Source: Modicisalibacter sp033446685 (lineage in GTDB: Bacteria > Pseudomonadota > Gammaproteobacteria > Pseudomonadales > Halomonadaceae). Taken from it: 64,000 nt of DNA. The stretch covers positions 372,001 to 436,000 of the forward strand of contig NZ_JAWQLY010000002.1 in the NCBI RefSeq assembly GCF_033446685.1, read 5' to 3'. This document shows, piece after piece, positions 18,689 through 27,604 of the stretch. The translations under genes were made by a program, and so were the position numbers. Each line of letters opens with the position of its first letter. Position 1 is the stretch's first letter. The notes beneath the pieces were generated by a model. The model had not been told where the DNA came from. It did not search any database and saw only the letters and a program-made list of their open reading frames with translations.

Positions 18689-19591
18689 TCAATCGCGGCG
18701 TCGCGCACGCGGGTGGGCGGCATCGTAGACCCCGGCCAGCTGTTGCCAATCCAGGTGAGTATAGACCTGGGTGGTCGACAGGTGCGCATGGCCGAGCAGT
18801 TCCTGCACGGCGCGCAGATCCTGGCTGGATTCCAGCAGATGGCTGGCGAAGGAGTGACGTAGGCGATGCGGGTGCAGGTGCTCGGGCAGGCCGCGCTCGA
18901 TGGCGAGCTTGGCCAGGCGCTGCTGGATGGCGCGGTGGCCGAGTCGTGTGCCGCGGCCTGCGACGAACAGCGCCGGCTCGTCGTCGCCGGCCAAGCCCTG
19001 ACGGGTCGTCAGCCAGGCATCGAGCGCCTGGCGGGCGCGGCGACCGACGGGGACCTGGCGCGGCTTGCCGCCCTTGCCGATTACCCGCACGCGCTGGCCG
19101 TCGAGATTCGACAGGTCCAGCGCGGCGAGCTCGGCCAGGCGCAGCCCGCAGGAGTACAGCAGCTCGCACATCGCCTGATCGCGTAGCGCCAGCGGCGAGC
19201 CGTCATGGGGGGTGTCCAGGAAGCGCGCCAGCTGATCGACATCGACGGGGCGCGGCAGGTGCCGGGGCGTGCGCGGCGAGGGTGCCAGACGCACCGGATT
19301 GTGGGCGAGCACGCCGCGCTGGACCAGGTGCTCGGCGAAACTCGACAGCGCGGCGCGGCGGCGCGCCAGGCTGCGCGGGGCCAGGCCACGGCTGCGCTCG
19401 CCGCCCAGGAAGCGGCGCACCTCGGCGGCGTCGAGCGCGGCCCAGTCGCCAAGTTCGCGGGTGCGGGCGAAGCGCAGCAGCGCGGCGGTATCGCGGCGAT
19501 AGGCGTCGACGGTCGCCGGGCTGGCGTGCTGCGCGAGTCCGGCGAGGAAGGCCTCGATCTCGGCCGTCAGGCGCTCACAGGCGTCCGGCAT
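18689..19591 (-). CDS. xerC: Site-specific tyrosine recombinase XerC
   Basis: Chromosome-dimer resolution recombinase acting with XerD at dif. 300 residues, with an N-terminal SAM-like domain and a C-terminal catalytic domain. All catalytic residues are visible: R151, K173, H242, R245, H268 and the nucleophile Y277. Its place downstream of DUF484 and dapF is the conserved housekeeping position, not that of a mobile-element integrase. The start overlaps the DUF484 gene by 17 bases. Confidence 0.94.
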   Translation of the reverse strand: MPDACERLTAEIEAFLAGLAQHASPATVDAYRRDTAALLRFARTRELGDWAALDAAEVRRFLGGERSRGLAPRSLARRRAALSSFAEHLVQRGVLAHNPVRLAPSPRTPRHLPRPVDVDQLARFLDTPHDGSPLALRDQAMCELLYSCGLRLAELAALDLSNLDGQRVRVIGKGGKPRQVPVGRRARQALDAWLTTRQGLAGDDEPALFVAGRGTRLGHRAIQQRLAKLAIERGLPEHLHPHRLRHSFASHLLESSQDLRAVQELLGHAHLSTTQVYTHLDWQQLAGVYDAAHPRARRRD

Positions 19592-20291
19592 GGCGCATCA
19601 TCAGGCGGGCGACGACTTCGCCGAGATACTCGGTGAACAGCGTGTCGAGGCTGGCGCGGAAGTAGTCGCCGTCGTGGCTGGCGAGGATCAGGTAGCCTAT
19701 CGGCTCGCCCAGGGTCAGCCGGGTCAGCGCGCAGGAGCCGGCCTGCTTGGGCGGTTCGCTGTGCGGCAGCAGGCGTTGCCAGTCCTTGCGCGACAGACGC
19801 CGGCAGCGGCTGGCGCGGCCGTCGAGCAGCGCACCCAGGCGGGTGCCGCTGTTCTCGTCGAGCACGAAGCGGGGCGGTTGCGGCGGCCGTGGCTCGATAT
19901 CGGTGAGTTCGGGGGCGCACCACAGCGCCACCGCCTGGGTCTGGAAGCGTTCGGCGAGCTGGGTGGCCAGCGCCTCGCCGAGCGCGTCGCTGTCCTCGGC
20001 CTCGAGCAGCGCCAGCACCAGTTCGCGGGTGCGGCGGTACTGCGACTCGTTGTAGCGCGCCGATTCGAGCAGCTGTTCGAGGCGCCATTCGGCGCCTTCG
20101 GCACGTTCGCGCAGGTCGATCACCAGCCGCTCGAGCAGCGAAATGGCGCCGTGCGACTCGGGGTGCGGCACCTTGAGCTGCTGGAGCAGGCCCTCGCGGC
20201 CGATGAAGAAATCGGGATGGCGGGCCAGCCAGCGGGCCACTCGTTCGGGGTCGAGTGTCTGGCGGGATTCGGGCGCTTTCGCAGTGGGCAT
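19575..20291 (-). CDS. DUF484 family protein
   Basis: 238 residues of the GAF-like DUF484 family, which nearly always sits between dapF and xerC in gammaproteobacteria; its biochemical role is not established. The N-terminal signature VARWLARHPDFFIGREGLLQ is clear. It is followed by a long helix and a GAF-like sensor domain. It lies 56 bases after dapF on the same strand. Confidence 0.9.
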   Translation of the reverse strand: MPTAKAPESRQTLDPERVARWLARHPDFFIGREGLLQQLKVPHPESHGAISLLERLVIDLRERAEGAEWRLEQLLESARYNESQYRRTRELVLALLEAEDSDALGEALATQLAERFQTQAVALWCAPELTDIEPRPPQPPRFVLDENSGTRLGALLDGRASRCRRLSRKDWQRLLPHSEPPKQAGSCALTRLTLGEPIGYLILASHDGDYFRASLDTLFTEYLGEVVARLMMRHAGRL

Positions 20292-20347
20292 GGCGTCCTC
20301 TTGTCGTTCGGCTCGCTGATTTCAGCTCGATGATACAGCTTGGCGGC

Positions 20348-21181
20348 TCAGCATAGTTGCACACGGCCGTCGAAGACCCGCTCGACGGGGCCGGTCATGA
20401 TAAGCGCGGCGTCGTCGCCCGGCCACTCGATGGTCAGCCGGCCACCGCGCAGGTGGACGTCGACCGGGCTGTCGAGCAGCCCCTGGCGAATCCCGCTGGC
20501 CACCGCCGCGCAGGCCCCGGTGCCGCAGGCCAGCGTCTCGCCGGCGCCGCGTTCATAGACCCGCAGGCGGATCTCGTGGCGCGACACGACCTGCATGAAG
20601 CCGGCGTTGACCTGGCGCGGAAAGCGCGGGTGGCGCTCGATGGCCGGTCCCAGCCGCTCCACCGGGGCGCTGTCGACGGCGTCGACCCGCAGCACCGCAT
20701 GCGGATTGCCCATCGATACCACGCCGACCTCGAGCCGTTCGCCGTCGACCTCCAGCGCATGGCGGACCAGATCGGCTTCGGCCGCGAACGGCACCGCCGC
20801 CGGGTCGAAGCGTGGCGTGCCCATATCGACGCGGACGCGTTCGTCGTCGTCCACGCGCAGGGTCAGCGGCCCGCCCAGTGTCTCGACGCGAATCTCGCGC
20901 TTGTGGGTCAGTTGCTGGTCGCGCACGAAGCGCGCGAAACAGCGCGCGCCGTTGCCGCAGTTCTCGACTTCGCCGCCGTCGGCGTTGTAGATGCGATAAC
21001 GGAAATCCAGTTCCGGGTCGCGCGGCGGCTCGACCAGCAGCAGTTGATCGAAGCCGATGCCGAAATGGCGATCGGCCAGGCGGCGTATCTGCTCGGGCTC
21101 GAAACGCACGCGCTGGGTGACCAGGTCGACCACCATGAAGTCGTTGCCCAATCCATGCATCTTGGTGAAATGCACCCGCAT
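20348..21181 (-). CDS. dapF: Diaminopimelate epimerase
   Basis: Converts LL- to meso-diaminopimelate for lysine and peptidoglycan. 277 residues with two homologous halves, each supplying a catalytic cysteine: VENCGNGARCFARF and GETLACGTGACAAV. The N-terminus MRVHFTKMHGLGNDFMVVD is canonical and fixes ATG 21181. That ATG shares one base with the lysA stop, so the two are coupled. Confidence 0.97.
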   Translation of the reverse strand: MRVHFTKMHGLGNDFMVVDLVTQRVRFEPEQIRRLADRHFGIGFDQLLLVEPPRDPELDFRYRIYNADGGEVENCGNGARCFARFVRDQQLTHKREIRVETLGGPLTLRVDDDERVRVDMGTPRFDPAAVPFAAEADLVRHALEVDGERLEVGVVSMGNPHAVLRVDAVDSAPVERLGPAIERHPRFPRQVNAGFMQVVSRHEIRLRVYERGAGETLACGTGACAAVASGIRQGLLDSPVDVHLRGGRLTIEWPGDDAALIMTGPVERVFDGRVQLC

Positions 21182-22449
21182 CAGCGGCTCTCCGGCAGTA
21201 GCGCTTCGCCCGCCCACAGCGACTCGAGGCTTTCGCGCTGGCGCACCAGGTGCATGCGCTCGCCATCGACCATCACCTCCGCGGGCCGCGGGCGGCTGTT
21301 GTAGTTCGAGGCCATGACGAAACCGTAGGCGCCGGCCGAGCGCACCGCCAGCAGGTCGCCGGCGGCGATCGCCAGCTCGCGATCCTTGCCCAGGAAGTCG
21401 CCGGTCTCGCAGACCGGGCCGACCACGTCGTAGCGCGCCGAATCGCGCGGCTTGCGCGTATCCACCGGAATGATCGACTGCCAGGCCTGGTATAGCGACG
21501 GGCGGATCAAATCGTTCATGCCGGCGTCGATCACCGCGAAGTTCTTCTCCTCCCCGGGCTTTAAATACTCCACGCGGGTCAGCAGTACCCCGGCGTTGGC
21601 GGCGATCGACCGGCCGGGTTCGAACAGCAGCGTCAGCTTGCGCTGGCTGTCCCACTGGGCGAGCCGCTCGAGCAGCGCGCGGGCGTAGTCGTACGGCGCC
21701 GGCGGGGTCTCGCCGTGATAGGGCACGCCGAGCCCGCCGCCGAGATCCAGATGCTCGACGTGGATGCCGCGCTCGGCAAGCCGGTCGAGCAGCAGCAGAA
21801 GACGGTCCAGCGCAGCGATGAACGGTGCGAGCTCGGTGAGCTGTGAGCCGATATGGCAGTCGATGCCGACCACTTCGATATGCGCGAATTCGGCGGCCCG
21901 GGCATAGATGTCGAAGGCCTGGTCGGCGGGAATGCCGAACTTGTTGGCCTTGAGCCCGGTGGAGATGTACGGGTGCGTGCGCGCATCGACATCGGGGTTG
22001 ACGCGCAGCGAGACCCGCGCGGTCTCGCGGCATTCGCCGGCCACCTCGTCGAGGCGCTCGAGCTCGGCCAGCGATTCGACGTTGAAGCACTTGATGCCCA
22101 CTTCCAGCGCCCGGGCCATCTCGTGGCGCTGCTTGGCGACTCCCGAGAACACTACCTTGGCGGGATCGCCGCCGGCGGCCAGCACGCGTTCGAGCTCACC
22201 CACCGAGACGATATCGAAGCCGGCGCCGAGGCGCGCCAGCAAGTTGAGCACCGCGAGATTGGAGTTGGCCTTGACCGCGTAGCAGATCAGGTGCGGATGG
22301 CCGGACAGCGCTTCGCTGTAGGCGCGGTAGTGGCGCTCGAGGGTCGCTCGTGAGTAGACGTAGCAGGGCGTACCGAAGCGTTCGGCGACCTGAGCCAGCG
22401 GCACGTCCTCGCCATACAGCACGCCGTCGCGATAATCGAAATGATCCAT
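21181..22449 (-). CDS. lysA: Diaminopimelate decarboxylase
   Basis: PLP enzyme making L-lysine from meso-diaminopimelate, 422 residues. The PLP lysine is in LICYAVKANSNLAV; other conserved parts are HIGSQLTELAPF, DLGGGLGVPYHGE, EPGRSIAANAG and the C-terminal PVCETGDFLG. It lies 2 bases after the lptM stop and shares one base with dapF. Confidence 0.97.
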   Translation of the reverse strand: MDHFDYRDGVLYGEDVPLAQVAERFGTPCYVYSRATLERHYRAYSEALSGHPHLICYAVKANSNLAVLNLLARLGAGFDIVSVGELERVLAAGGDPAKVVFSGVAKQRHEMARALEVGIKCFNVESLAELERLDEVAGECRETARVSLRVNPDVDARTHPYISTGLKANKFGIPADQAFDIYARAAEFAHIEVVGIDCHIGSQLTELAPFIAALDRLLLLLDRLAERGIHVEHLDLGGGLGVPYHGETPPAPYDYARALLERLAQWDSQRKLTLLFEPGRSIAANAGVLLTRVEYLKPGEEKNFAVIDAGMNDLIRPSLYQAWQSIIPVDTRKPRDSARYDVVGPVCETGDFLGKDRELAIAAGDLLAVRSAGAYGFVMASNYNSRPRPAEVMVDGERMHLVRQRESLESLWAGEALLPESR

Positions 22450-22451
22450 GC

Positions 22452-22694
22452 TTACTCTCCGGCCCCGCGGGTGGTGGCGTTGCCGTTCGTCGTGGCGTCA
22501 TCGTCGGCGCTGTCCGCAGCCCCTTCCGTCTGGGACGGCTGGGGCTGCGCCTCGGACTCCTCCGGATAGACGTCGGCCGGGTCGTATTGTTCGGCGGCCT
22601 GCTCGTCGCCGGGCATGTAGAGCGGGCCTTTCTGGCCGCAGCCGCTGAGCGCGGCGAGCGCGATGGCGAGTGCGGCGATGCGAAATGCGCTCAT
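22452..22694 (-). CDS. lptM: LPS translocon maturation chaperone LptM-like lipoprotein
   Basis: Small lipoprotein of 80 residues (formerly YifL). It has a lipoprotein signal peptide with lipobox LSGC and the family motif CGQKGPLYMP immediately after the lipidated Cys. The rest is a disordered acidic/Gln-rich tail. In E. coli LptM assists oxidative maturation of LptD. The ATG shares one base with the argH stop. A much longer upstream extension is the shadow of argH and is rejected. Confidence 0.88.
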   Translation of the reverse strand: MSAFRIAALAIALAALSGCGQKGPLYMPGDEQAAEQYDPADVYPEESEAQPQPSQTEGAADSADDDATTNGNATTRGAGE

Positions 22695-24094
22695 CAGCCT
22701 TCTCCCAGGGCGGCGAGGGCGTCGCGGGCGCGCTGGGCGGCGGCGCGGACCTGATCGGGCGCGGTGCCGCCGATATGGTTGCGCGCGGCGACCGAGCCCT
22801 CGAGCGTCAGCACCGCAAAGACGTCGTCGTCGATGCTCGCCGAGAAGCGCTTGAGCTCGTCGAGCGACATCTCGGAGAGATCCTTGCCCTGCTCGAGCCC
22901 ATAGGCGACCGACTGGCCGACGATCTCGTGGGCATCGCGGAAGGCCACGCCCTTGCGCACCAGGTAGTCGGCCAGGTCGGTGGCGGTGGAGAAGCCGCGA
23001 CGGGCCGCCTCGTGCATGTTGTCGGCCTTGGCCTCGATCGCCGGGATCATGTCGGCGAAGGCGCGCAGGCAACCCTTGACCGTATCGAGGGCGTCGAACA
23101 GCGGCTCCTTGTCCTCCTGATTATCCTTGTTGTAGGCCAGCGGCTGCGACTTCATCAGCGTCAAGAGGCTCATCAGGTGGCCGTAGACGCGACCGGTCTT
23201 GCCGCGCACCAGTTCGGGCACGTCGGGGTTCTTCTTCTGCGGCATGATCGAACTGCCGGTGCAGAAGCGATCGGGCAGGTCGATGAAGGCGAACTGCGCG
23301 CTGGTCCACAGCACCAATTCCTCGCTCATCCGCGACAGGTGCATCAGCAGCAGGCTGGCGAAGGCGGTGAATTCGATGGCGAAGTCACGATCGCTGACCG
23401 CGTCGAGCGAATTCTCGGCGGGGCGCTCGAAGCCCAGCAGCTCGGCGCTGACGTGGCGGTCGATGGGATAGGTGGTACCGGCCAGCGCGGCGGCGCCGAG
23501 CGGCATGACGTTGACTCGCTTGCGGCAGTCGCGCAGCCGCTCGTGGTCGCGGGCGACCATCTCCTGCCAGGCCAGCAGGTGGTGGCCGAAAGTCACCGGC
23601 TGGGCGGTCTGCAGGTGCGTGAAGCCGGGCATGATGGTCTCGGCCTCGGCGTCGGCCAGCTCGATCAGGCCGCGGCGCAGGCGCGCAATCTCGGCGTCGA
23701 TGGTGTCTATCTCGTCGCGCAGGTAGAGACGGATGTCGGTGGCCACCTGATCGTTGCGCGAGCGCCCGGTATGCAACTTTTTGCCGGTGATGCCGATCTT
23801 CTCGGTGAGACGTGCCTCGATGTTCATGTGCACGTCTTCCAGTGTCACCGACCAGGGAAACTCGCCGGCCTCGATCTCGCGCTCGACGTCGCTGAGTCCC
23901 TGGATGATCGCGTCGCGTTCGTCGAGCGTCAGCACGCCGACGCGGGCGAGCATGGTGGCATGCGCGATCGAGCCGCGAATGTCGTGGTGATAGAGACGGC
24001 GATCGAAATTCACCGAGGCGGTGAACTGCTCGACGAAGGCATCGGTGGGTTCGCTGAAGCGGCCACCCCAGGACTGGTTGGTATGCTGGCTCAT
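22694..24094 (-). CDS. argH: Argininosuccinate lyase
   Basis: Last step of arginine biosynthesis, 466 residues of the fumarase/aspartase superfamily. The signature GSSIMPQKKNPDVPELVRGK holds the catalytic serine loop. The N-terminal WGGRFSEPTDAFVEQF fits the family, so ATG 24094 is preferred over a start 42 bases upstream. It is divergent from hemC across a 268-bp region. Confidence 0.96.
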   Translation of the reverse strand: MSQHTNQSWGGRFSEPTDAFVEQFTASVNFDRRLYHHDIRGSIAHATMLARVGVLTLDERDAIIQGLSDVEREIEAGEFPWSVTLEDVHMNIEARLTEKIGITGKKLHTGRSRNDQVATDIRLYLRDEIDTIDAEIARLRRGLIELADAEAETIMPGFTHLQTAQPVTFGHHLLAWQEMVARDHERLRDCRKRVNVMPLGAAALAGTTYPIDRHVSAELLGFERPAENSLDAVSDRDFAIEFTAFASLLLMHLSRMSEELVLWTSAQFAFIDLPDRFCTGSSIMPQKKNPDVPELVRGKTGRVYGHLMSLLTLMKSQPLAYNKDNQEDKEPLFDALDTVKGCLRAFADMIPAIEAKADNMHEAARRGFSTATDLADYLVRKGVAFRDAHEIVGQSVAYGLEQGKDLSEMSLDELKRFSASIDDDVFAVLTLEGSVAARNHIGGTAPDQVRAAAQRARDALAALGEG

Positions 24095-24202
24095 CGGGGT
24101 TGCGGATCCTGCATGGTCACGAGAACGTAGTGTCACGAGTGTACCAGAGTCAGCGCATCAGGCGAGTGAGCCGGCCGGCCCGCGGCCCGCCGGACGGGCG
24201 AT

Positions 24203-24231
24203 TTTTCCTTGTCTGGCGACTGCTTTATGAT
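24203..24231 (+). promoter_or_regulatory. Candidate hemC promoter
   Basis: TTTTCC (24203-24208), a 17-bp spacer and TATGAT (24226-24231) lie about 130 bases upstream of the hemC start. The -35 match is weak and the -10 match good. Confidence 0.45.
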
Positions 24232-24362
24232 GACGCCATGTATGCCGCATACGCTGGCGATCGATTCGCCGTCTTTTGCTCGGCCTCGCGCGTCGAGCCA
24301 AGCATCGAGCCCATTTCACCGAGCCCTTGCCGGGGCCGTGCCGGGAGAGCCCAGTACCGACT

Positions 24363-25295
24363 ATGACGACTCTACGAATCGCCACCCGCAAGAGCCGCCT
24401 GGCCATGTGGCAGGCCGAACACGTGCGCGACCGGCTGATGGCCTTGCACCCGGGGTTGAACGTGGAACTGGTGGCGATGGCCACCAAGGGCGACAAGATC
24501 CTCGATACGCCGCTGGCCAAGGTCGGCGGCAAGGGCTTGTTCGTCAAGGAGCTCGAGGATGCCATGCTCGACGGGCGTGCCGACATCGCCGTGCACTCGA
24601 TGAAGGACGTGCCGATGCACTTCCCCGAGGGGCTCGGCCTGTCGGTGATCCTCGAGGGCGCCGAGCCCACCGATGCGTTCGTTTCCAACCACTACGCCGA
24701 TCCCGAGCAGTTGCCCGAGGGCGCCCGGGTGGGCACCTCGAGCCTGCGTCGCGGCCTGCAGATCAGTGAAGCGCGTCCCGATCTCGAGGTGCTCAGCCTG
24801 CGCGGCAACGTCCAGACCCGGCTGGGCAAGCTCGATGCCGGCGACTTCGATGCGATCATCCTCGCCACCTCCGGGCTGCGCCGGCTGGGGCTGGATGCAC
24901 GCATCACCTATGAATTGCCCCCCGAAGTCAGCCTGCCGGCCTGCGGTCAGGGCGCGCTGGGCATCGAATGCCGTACCGACGACCCCGAGCTGCTGGCGCT
25001 GCTGGCGCCGCTCGATCACGCCGAGACCGCCACCCGGGTGCGCGCCGAGCGCGCCATGAACACCCGGCTCGAAGGTGGCTGCCAGGTACCCATCGGCGGT
25101 CATGCGGTGCTCGAGGAGGGCGGGCGCACGCTGTGGTTGCGTGCCCTGGTGGGCATGCCCGACGGCTCGCGGGTGCTGCGCGCCGAAGGCCGCGGCTCGG
25201 TGAACGAGCCCGAAACCCTCGGCGTGCGAGTCGCCGAGGACCTGCTCGACCAGGGCGCCGGCGAGATTCTCGCCCAGGTCTACGGCGAGGTTTGA
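24363..25295 (+). CDS. hemC: Porphobilinogen deaminase (hydroxymethylbilane synthase)
   Basis: Polymerises four porphobilinogens into hydroxymethylbilane for haem, sirohaem and cobalamin. 310 residues. The dipyrromethane-cofactor cysteine is in RLEGGCQVPIGGHA, and the active-site Asp region is VGGKGLFVKELEDAML. ATG 24363 gives the family start MTTLRIATRKSRLA. The stop shares its last base with the hemD start (TGATG). Confidence 0.97.
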   Translation: MTTLRIATRKSRLAMWQAEHVRDRLMALHPGLNVELVAMATKGDKILDTPLAKVGGKGLFVKELEDAMLDGRADIAVHSMKDVPMHFPEGLGLSVILEGAEPTDAFVSNHYADPEQLPEGARVGTSSLRRGLQISEARPDLEVLSLRGNVQTRLGKLDAGDFDAIILATSGLRRLGLDARITYELPPEVSLPACGQGALGIECRTDDPELLALLAPLDHAETATRVRAERAMNTRLEGGCQVPIGGHAVLEEGGRTLWLRALVGMPDGSRVLRAEGRGSVNEPETLGVRVAEDLLDQGAGEILAQVYGEV

Positions 25296-26077
25296 TGCGC
25301 CCGCGGGTATTGATCACCCGCCCCGGCGAGCGCGCCCGGCCACTGCAGCGGGCGCTGGCGGCGCGCGGCGCCGAGGTGGAGACGCTCGATGTGATGCGCC
25401 TGGAGGCGTGCGCCGAAACGCCGACGGTGCGCCAGGCCTGGCTCGACTTCGATAATTTCCAGCGGGTGGTTGTGGTCAGCCCCTTCGCCGCACAGTGCCT
25501 GGCCGAGGGGCTCGACCGCTACTGGCCGCAGTTGCCGCTGGGGCCGCGCTTTTATGCGCTGGGTGCGGGCAGCGCGCAGGTCCTCAACGAGCGGCTTGGC
25601 GTCCGCGTGCACCTGCCGCCCGGCGGGCAGGACAGCACCAGCGAGGCGCTATTGACGCTACCCTCGTTGCAGTGTCTCGCCGAGCAGCGGGTGCTGCTGG
25701 TGGCCGGCGAAGGCGGTCGTGAGCGGCTCGCCGAGGAGTTGACCCGGCGCGGCGCGCGGCTGACCCGGCTGGCGCTCTACCGGCGCGTGCTGCGTGCCCC
25801 CGAAGGGGGGGGCGAGCGACTGCTGGCCAGCGGCAATTACGCCGCGCTGGTGGTCACCAGCGGCGAACTGCTAGAACATCTGGCAGGATGGTGTGGTGCG
25901 GATGCGTTGAACCAACCGCTAATCGTTTCCAGTCGGCGTTTGGCTACACTGGCCGACACGCTGGGCTTTCTGCGCCCCCGGGTGGCGCGAGGCGCCTCCC
26001 CGGCCGCGCTGACGACAGCGGTGGCCGATGCCTGCGACCTGGATGGCGCCGATCATGACGATCTTGAAAAGGGCTAG
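25295..26077 (+). CDS. hemD: Uroporphyrinogen-III synthase
   Basis: Cyclises hydroxymethylbilane with inversion of ring D. 260 residues of this poorly conserved two-lobed family. The N-terminal VLITRPGERARPL and C-terminal VVTSGELLEHL and LIVSSRRLATLA are typical. It is coupled to hemC by a one-base overlap and lies 6 bases before hemX, the standard hemCDXY order. Confidence 0.92.
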   Translation: MRPRVLITRPGERARPLQRALAARGAEVETLDVMRLEACAETPTVRQAWLDFDNFQRVVVVSPFAAQCLAEGLDRYWPQLPLGPRFYALGAGSAQVLNERLGVRVHLPPGGQDSTSEALLTLPSLQCLAEQRVLLVAGEGGRERLAEELTRRGARLTRLALYRRVLRAPEGGGERLLASGNYAALVVTSGELLEHLAGWCGADALNQPLIVSSRRLATLADTLGFLRPRVARGASPAALTTAVADACDLDGADHDDLEKG

Positions 26078-26083
26078 CGACAG

Positions 26084-27604
26084 ATGAGTAAGCAAGAGCA
26101 CGATCAGGACGGACAGCGTGCGTCTTCAGGCGCGGGCAAGGACAAGGGCAAGGCGGACGAGGCGTCCAAGCGCCCGGCCGACGCGACCCCCGAGCAGAAC
26201 GCTTCGGCGCCGCAGAACGGCGAGCGGCCCGCCGCATCGAAGGCCGACGAAGGCAAGCCGGCCACGTCGGAGCAAGGCGCGTCGGCCACCAAGACCCCGC
26301 CTGGCAGCTCCGCTAGCCCGGACAGCGCGAACGTCTCGAGCACGCGCTCGGCCACCGCGACGACGAAAAACGCCGACGCGGGCAAGAGCGATTCGGGCAA
26401 GAGCGACTCGGGCAAGAAGAGGGGCGGCAACAGACCGGCATCCGACGACGCCAAGTCGAGTGCCGCGGCATCCTCGACCACGCCCCCGAGCGACAAGCCC
26501 GCCGGCTCGCGCGATAGCGCTAAGCCTGCTGCGGCGAGCGCGGCCGCCAAGCCGACCGGCGGCAGCGGTTCGGGTGGCAAACCGCCGGGCGATCAGTCCG
26601 GCAATGGCGGCAAGGCCGGAGGCATCGCGCTGGCGCTGGTGATCGTCCTGGCGCTGGTCGTGCTGCTGGGTGGCTGGTGGGGCTGGCAGAAATTCCAGGC
26701 CCAGCAGCAGCGTCTGGCGCAGGCCGAAGGCAATGCTCAGGCGATCTCCCAGCTCCAGTCGCAACTCGGCGATGGCGACCAGCAACGCCAGCAGGCGATG
26801 CAGGCGCTGCGCAACGATTTCCAGCAGTACCGCGAGGAGATGAACGCCACCCTCGACAAGGTGCTCAAGCAACTCGCCAGCAAGCAGCAGACCGACACCA
26901 GCGAATGGCGCCTCGCCGAGGTCGAGTACCTGTTGCGGCTGGCTAACCAGCGCCTGCAGCTCGAACGCGACGTCAGGGGCGCGATGTCGCTGCTCAAGAC
27001 CGCCGATGAGCGCCTGGCGCAGATCGACAACCCGGCACTGACGCCGGTGCGGCGCGCCATTCAGTCGGAGCTCGCCGCGCTCGACTCGGTCGTCGAGGTC
27101 GACCGCACCGGGATTTATCTGGAGCTGATGGCTCAGCAGGAGCAGCTTGCCCAGTTGCCGCTGGAGCAGGACATCCAGCAGCAGGCCGCCGAGGCCGGCG
27201 ATACCTCGCCGGTGAAAGGTGGCTGGGAGCAGCAGCTGTCGCGCTTCGGTCAGGAACTCAAGGATCTGGTGGTGGTGCGCAAGCACGATCAGGCACTCGA
27301 GGCGTTGATGACCCCGGAGCAGGAATCCTACCTGCGTCAGAACGTACGTTTGCAGCTCGAGCAGGCCCAACTGGCGCTGTTGCAGAGCGATGCCAAGCTC
27401 TACGAGGCGAGCCTCGACAAGGCGCGTAAGCTGATCGAGCGCTACTACGATACCGACAATCAGGGGGTTGCCAATTCGCTCGAGCGGCTGGCCACACTGG
27501 CCGGCAAGAACGTGCATCCCGAGCTGCCGGATATCAGCGCGTCGCTGCAGCAACTGCGCGACTTCATGGAGCGTCGCCATGACGCCGGGAGCGACGCGGC
27601 ATGA
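26084..27604 (+). CDS. hemX: HemX-like membrane protein
   Basis: 506 residues. The first ~178 are low-complexity and disordered (Ala/Ser/Lys/Gly-rich, with a tandem GKSDS element at 100-107). One transmembrane helix follows near 180-202, then a long periplasmic coiled-coil domain (heptad-like Gln/Leu/Glu from about 203-290) and a helical C-terminus. The family was once called uroporphyrinogen-III methyltransferase but lacks a SAM site; its role is unclear. The stop overlaps hemY by 4 bases. Confidence 0.88.
   Translation: MSKQEHDQDGQRASSGAGKDKGKADEASKRPADATPEQNASAPQNGERPAASKADEGKPATSEQGASATKTPPGSSASPDSANVSSTRSATATTKNADAGKSDSGKSDSGKKRGGNRPASDDAKSSAAASSTTPPSDKPAGSRDSAKPAAASAAAKPTGGSGSGGKPPGDQSGNGGKAGGIALALVIVLALVVLLGGWWGWQKFQAQQQRLAQAEGNAQAISQLQSQLGDGDQQRQQAMQALRNDFQQYREEMNATLDKVLKQLASKQQTDTSEWRLAEVEYLLRLANQRLQLERDVRGAMSLLKTADERLAQIDNPALTPVRRAIQSELAALDSVVEVDRTGIYLELMAQQEQLAQLPLEQDIQQQAAEAGDTSPVKGGWEQQLSRFGQELKDLVVVRKHDQALEALMTPEQESYLRQNVRLQLEQAQLALLQSDAKLYEASLDKARKLIERYYDTDNQGVANSLERLATLAGKNVHPELPDISASLQQLRDFMERRHDAGSDAA

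Noticed and set aside
18689..19591. Tyrosine recombinase as a possible mobile-element integrase
   Set aside because: Context (dapF-DUF484-xerC) and full XerC-like length and motifs mark it as the housekeeping dif recombinase; no attachment repeats or cargo are seen.
22670..24130. A 1.4-kb + strand open frame opposite argH
   Set aside because: It is the reverse complement of a complete, canonical argH; the protein looks like His/Gly/Val-rich shadow with no family.
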